From Candidatus Falkowbacteria bacterium RIFOXYC2_FULL_47_12 (GTDB taxonomy: Bacteria > Patescibacteriota > Patescibacteriia > Patescibacteriales > XYC2-FULL-47-12): a stretch of DNA of 30,728 nucleotides. The stretch is from the NCBI GenBank assembly GCA_001778285.1, contig MFGL01000028.1:5624-36351 (forward strand), given 5' to 3'. A program made the translations under genes and the position numbers. Of this stretch, positions 28,879 to 30,728 are shown in pieces (the stretch's first letter is position 1; every line of letters starts with the position of its first letter). The notes under the pieces are model-generated. The model saw only the letters and a program-made list of their open reading frames with translations, did no database searches and had not been told where the DNA came from.

Positions 28879-30207
28879 TTATTTTTTGACATTCCACTCT
28901 TTCAGCTGCGCGATGACTTTTTGGTTTAATAAATTGTGTTTGACGTAGTCGCGGTAGTCGGCAGTCTCAACCTGCGCCTGCGCCTCCGGACTGGCTTCGT
29001 AGAGCTTAAGCAGGTCATCAATTTTTTTCTGCAAATCCTCATCGGTAACCGTAATATTTTCCGCTTTGACAATGGCATTAACGATAAAAGAGGTCTTGAC
29101 CCGCTTTTCAGCCTCTGGTTCTAATTCTTTTTCAAGTTCACTTTCTGTTTTTTTAATATGCAATAAATAGTCGGCGAATTTTCCGCCCTGGTGCTCCACA
29201 CTATGTTTGAGCTCATGAATCATGTTATGCGTTTCACTGTGCACGAGCTGTTCGGGCAGGTGGCTAAACGTCGTTTTACCAAGAATTTTTTCAAAGAGTT
29301 CAATAACTACCTTCTCCTCGTTTTTCTGTTTGCCCTCGGTTTCCAAATTGTCTCTGATTTTTTGTTTCAAATCGTTACTATCCTTGGCGCCGGCGTTTTT
29401 GGCAAACTCATCGTTAAGTTCCGGCAAAACGCGCTCATAGATTTCTTTGACTTCCACTTTAAATTCAACCATTTTGCCGGCAATATTTTTTTGGTAATGC
29501 CCGGACGGGTAGAGTAATTTAAACTCGCGCGTTTCGCCTTTTGCGGCGCCGAGCAATTTTTTATCAAAGCCGGGGATAATGTAGTCGGCGCCCATGATGA
29601 CTGCCGTGTTCTGGCTCTGGCCGCCTTCAAGAGGAACATTATCTAAAAACATCTGAATGTTCACCAAAGCCTTGTCGCCCTCTTGCACCGCGCGGTCTAC
29701 GATTTTTTCCGAAGCGCGCAGGGCGCGTAATTGCGAGATTACTTTTTCAACTTCTTCGTCTGTGACGGCAACGGCTTCTTCTTTTATTTTTAAATCCTTA
29801 TACTTGCCCAAAGTCACTTCGGGCGCGCGCTGTAAAACCACTTTGTACTCTAAGGGGTTTCCGGCCGCGACTTTGGTCAGCTTGACTTCGGGCCGGCCGA
29901 CAATGCTGTCGGTTTCGGCCTTATCCGCCCCGCCGGAGGCTTGGGCGGATAAATCTTTAAACTGTTCTCGTAAAACAATCTCTGCTGTTTTTTGAATGGC
30001 CATGTCGGCCGCCTCCTGCAAAATGGCCATTTCGCCGACTTTGTTTTTGAGCACGTCGTAGGGAACTTTGCCCGGCCGGAAGCCCTCAACTTTTACGTCT
30101 TCAGAAATTTTCTCGCTGGCTTTGTCTAAATATGGCTTCAGCTCGTCCCACGAGAGCTCAACCGTGATTTCAATTTCTTTTTGGTTTTGTTCTTTGTGTG
30201 CGTTCAT
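28879..30207 (-). CDS. tig: trigger factor (ribosome-associated chaperone)
   Basis: 442 aa, normal length. N-terminal ribosome-binding domain with the signature GFRPGKVP (42-49), a central FKBP-type domain (about 165-255, with DKALVNIQMFLD and MGADYIIPGFDKKLLG) and a long helical C-terminal domain. Peptidyl-prolyl isomerase and holdase for new chains at the ribosome exit. Residues about 86-96 (LSAQASGGADK) are encoded by a palindrome at 29921-29952. It follows the pyrophosphatase gene on the same strand, with an AT-rich arm between. Confidence 0.95.
   Translation of the reverse strand: MNAHKEQNQKEIEITVELSWDELKPYLDKASEKISEDVKVEGFRPGKVPYDVLKNKVGEMAILQEAADMAIQKTAEIVLREQFKDLSAQASGGADKAETDSIVGRPEVKLTKVAAGNPLEYKVVLQRAPEVTLGKYKDLKIKEEAVAVTDEEVEKVISQLRALRASEKIVDRAVQEGDKALVNIQMFLDNVPLEGGQSQNTAVIMGADYIIPGFDKKLLGAAKGETREFKLLYPSGHYQKNIAGKMVEFKVEVKEIYERVLPELNDEFAKNAGAKDSNDLKQKIRDNLETEGKQKNEEKVVIELFEKILGKTTFSHLPEQLVHSETHNMIHELKHSVEHQGGKFADYLLHIKKTESELEKELEPEAEKRVKTSFIVNAIVKAENITVTDEDLQKKIDDLLKLYEASPEAQAQVETADYRDYVKHNLLNQKVIAQLKEWNVKK
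29921..29952. repeat. GC-rich palindrome inserted in frame in tig
   Basis: Perfect TTATCCGCCC (29921-29930) / GGGCGGATAA (29943-29952) with inner CCGCC/GGAGG-like pairing. Falls in the linker after the ribosome-binding domain's first helices; the frame is kept. Confidence 0.85.
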
Positions 30208-30233
30208 GCGTTAGTTACTTAATTGGTTAGGCT

Positions 30234-30271
30234 AATTCGTACATTCGTACCCAATTCGTAATTCGTAGGAG
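30234..30271. repeat. AT-rich solo arm, ATTCGTA family, touching a stop codon
   Basis: ATTCGTACATTCGTACCC, then AATTCGTAATTCGTAGG, ending exactly at the stop of the pyrophosphatase gene (TAA, CTCCTACGAATTACG on the minus strand). Same order and position as at 4578-4616. Confidence 0.85.
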
Positions 30272-30728
30272 TTATAAAAGCATCCCCACAATCAACAGCG
30301 CCACGATGTTTAAAATTTTAATCATCGGGTTGATTGCCGGACCGGCCGTGTCCTTGTACGGGTCGCCGACTGTATCGCCGGTAACGGCCGCCTTGTGCGC
30401 GTCAGACCCTTTGCCGCCAAAATGCCCGGACTCAATGTATTTTTTGGCATTGTCCCAGGCGCCGCCGCCGCTCGTCATGGAAATGGCAACGAAGAGGCCG
30501 GTGATAATGGCGCCGATGAGCAGACCGCCCAAGGCCTGAATGCCCAAACCGAAACCGACGATAATGGGCGCTAAGAGAGGAATGAGAGCGGGTACAACCA
30601 TTTCTTTGAGCGCGGCGCGAGTAACGATATCAACGGTGCGTCCGTAATTTGGTTTTTCCGTGCCTTGCATTATGCCCGGATGATTTTTAAACTGATCGCG
30701 CACTTCTTCCACGACTGCGCCGGCCGCC
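30272..30728 (-). CDS. hppA: membrane-bound proton-pumping pyrophosphatase (C-terminal part)
   Basis: About 152 residues to the window edge; the gene starts outside. Seen: [40 protein letters not shown], then [36 protein letters not shown] and [17 protein letters not shown]. These are the C-terminal signature blocks of H+/Na+-pumping pyrophosphatases (lysines and aspartates that bind Mg-PPi). It uses pyrophosphate to drive ion export across the membrane. The ion and K+ dependence cannot be judged from this part. Stop codon abuts a repeat arm. Confidence 0.95.
   Translation of the reverse strand, partial: AAGAVVEEVRDQFKNHPGIMQGTEKPNYGRTVDIVTRAALKEMVVPALIPLLAPIIVGFGLGIQALGGLLIGAIITGLFVAISMTSGGGAWDNAKKYIESGHFGGKGSDAHKAAVTGDTVGDPYKDTAGPAINPMIKILNIVALLIVGMLL

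Noticed and set aside
28634..28948. 104-codon frame after tRNA-Ile.
   Set aside because: Begins inside the tRNA, runs through the terminator at 28788-28816 and into the convergent tig gene. The 25-codon frame fits the signals better.

Overview
The window looks like a chromosomal segment from a Candidate Phyla Radiation (Patescibacteria) bacterium. Reasons: a divergent single 16S gene without a neighbouring 23S, several small proteins typical of that group (TrbC/VirB2-like pilins, a 3D-domain exported protein, four-helix-bundle proteins of the 23S-IVS family, DksA-like zinc-finger protein), a high density of toxin-antitoxin pairs, and many short palindromic repeats inside genes and at gene ends. 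An ABY1-type lineage (Falkowbacteria/Kuenenbacteria relatives) is possible but only a guess.

Layout. 1-6.7 kb: housekeeping and envelope genes: mnmA (cut by the window edge), DoxX, a flavodoxin-fold oxidoreductase, a duplicated-domain unknown, trmB, a membrane-anchored unknown, yraN, a thioredoxin-CcdA fusion, lspA and a DksA-like gene. 6.8-7.5 kb has no protein gene; it holds a candidate ~375-nt structured RNA with its own promoter and terminator, and a cluster of four DnaA-box sequences that could be the replication origin. 7.5-12.4 kb: tRNA-Cys, a 3D-domain protein, trxB, a conserved small protein, a four-helix-bundle gene between AT-rich inverted arms, rnhB, a methyltransferase and a small membrane protein.

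12.4-21.4 kb is an accessory island: two MazF-type and two RelE-like toxin-antitoxin pairs with recognisable operators, a broken nucleotidyltransferase gene, a three-gene operon of unrecognised membrane proteins behind a strong promoter and a ~290-nt highly structured leader, then a pilin gene, a small membrane protein and a truncated second pilin. The three-gene operon is the best candidate for an undescribed protein system here.

21.4-25.6 kb: a minus-strand sugar-use operon (GH1 beta-glycosidase, DMT transporter, TIM-barrel glycosidase, ROK kinase). 25.6-28.9 kb: the 16S gene with a 24-of-25-bp processing stem, its own promoter and terminator, followed by tRNA-Ile(UAU), tRNA-fMet, a second four-helix-bundle gene, tRNA-Phe, a tRNA fragment interrupted by a palindrome, tRNA-Ile(GAU) and a tiny basic ORF. 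28.9 kb to the end: tig and the 3' part of a proton-pumping pyrophosphatase gene.

Two repeat systems run through the window. (1) GC-rich palindromes inserted in frame in mnmA, trmB (twice) and tig, and inside a tRNA-like gene. (2) AT-rich arms, made of short quasi-repeated words, that start at or within a few bases of stop codons; paired inverted arms enclose the two four-helix-bundle genes, and the same arms occur without a gene elsewhere. The link between these arms and the four-helix-bundle genes is the most unusual observation. All calls are from reading the sequence; no database search was run.
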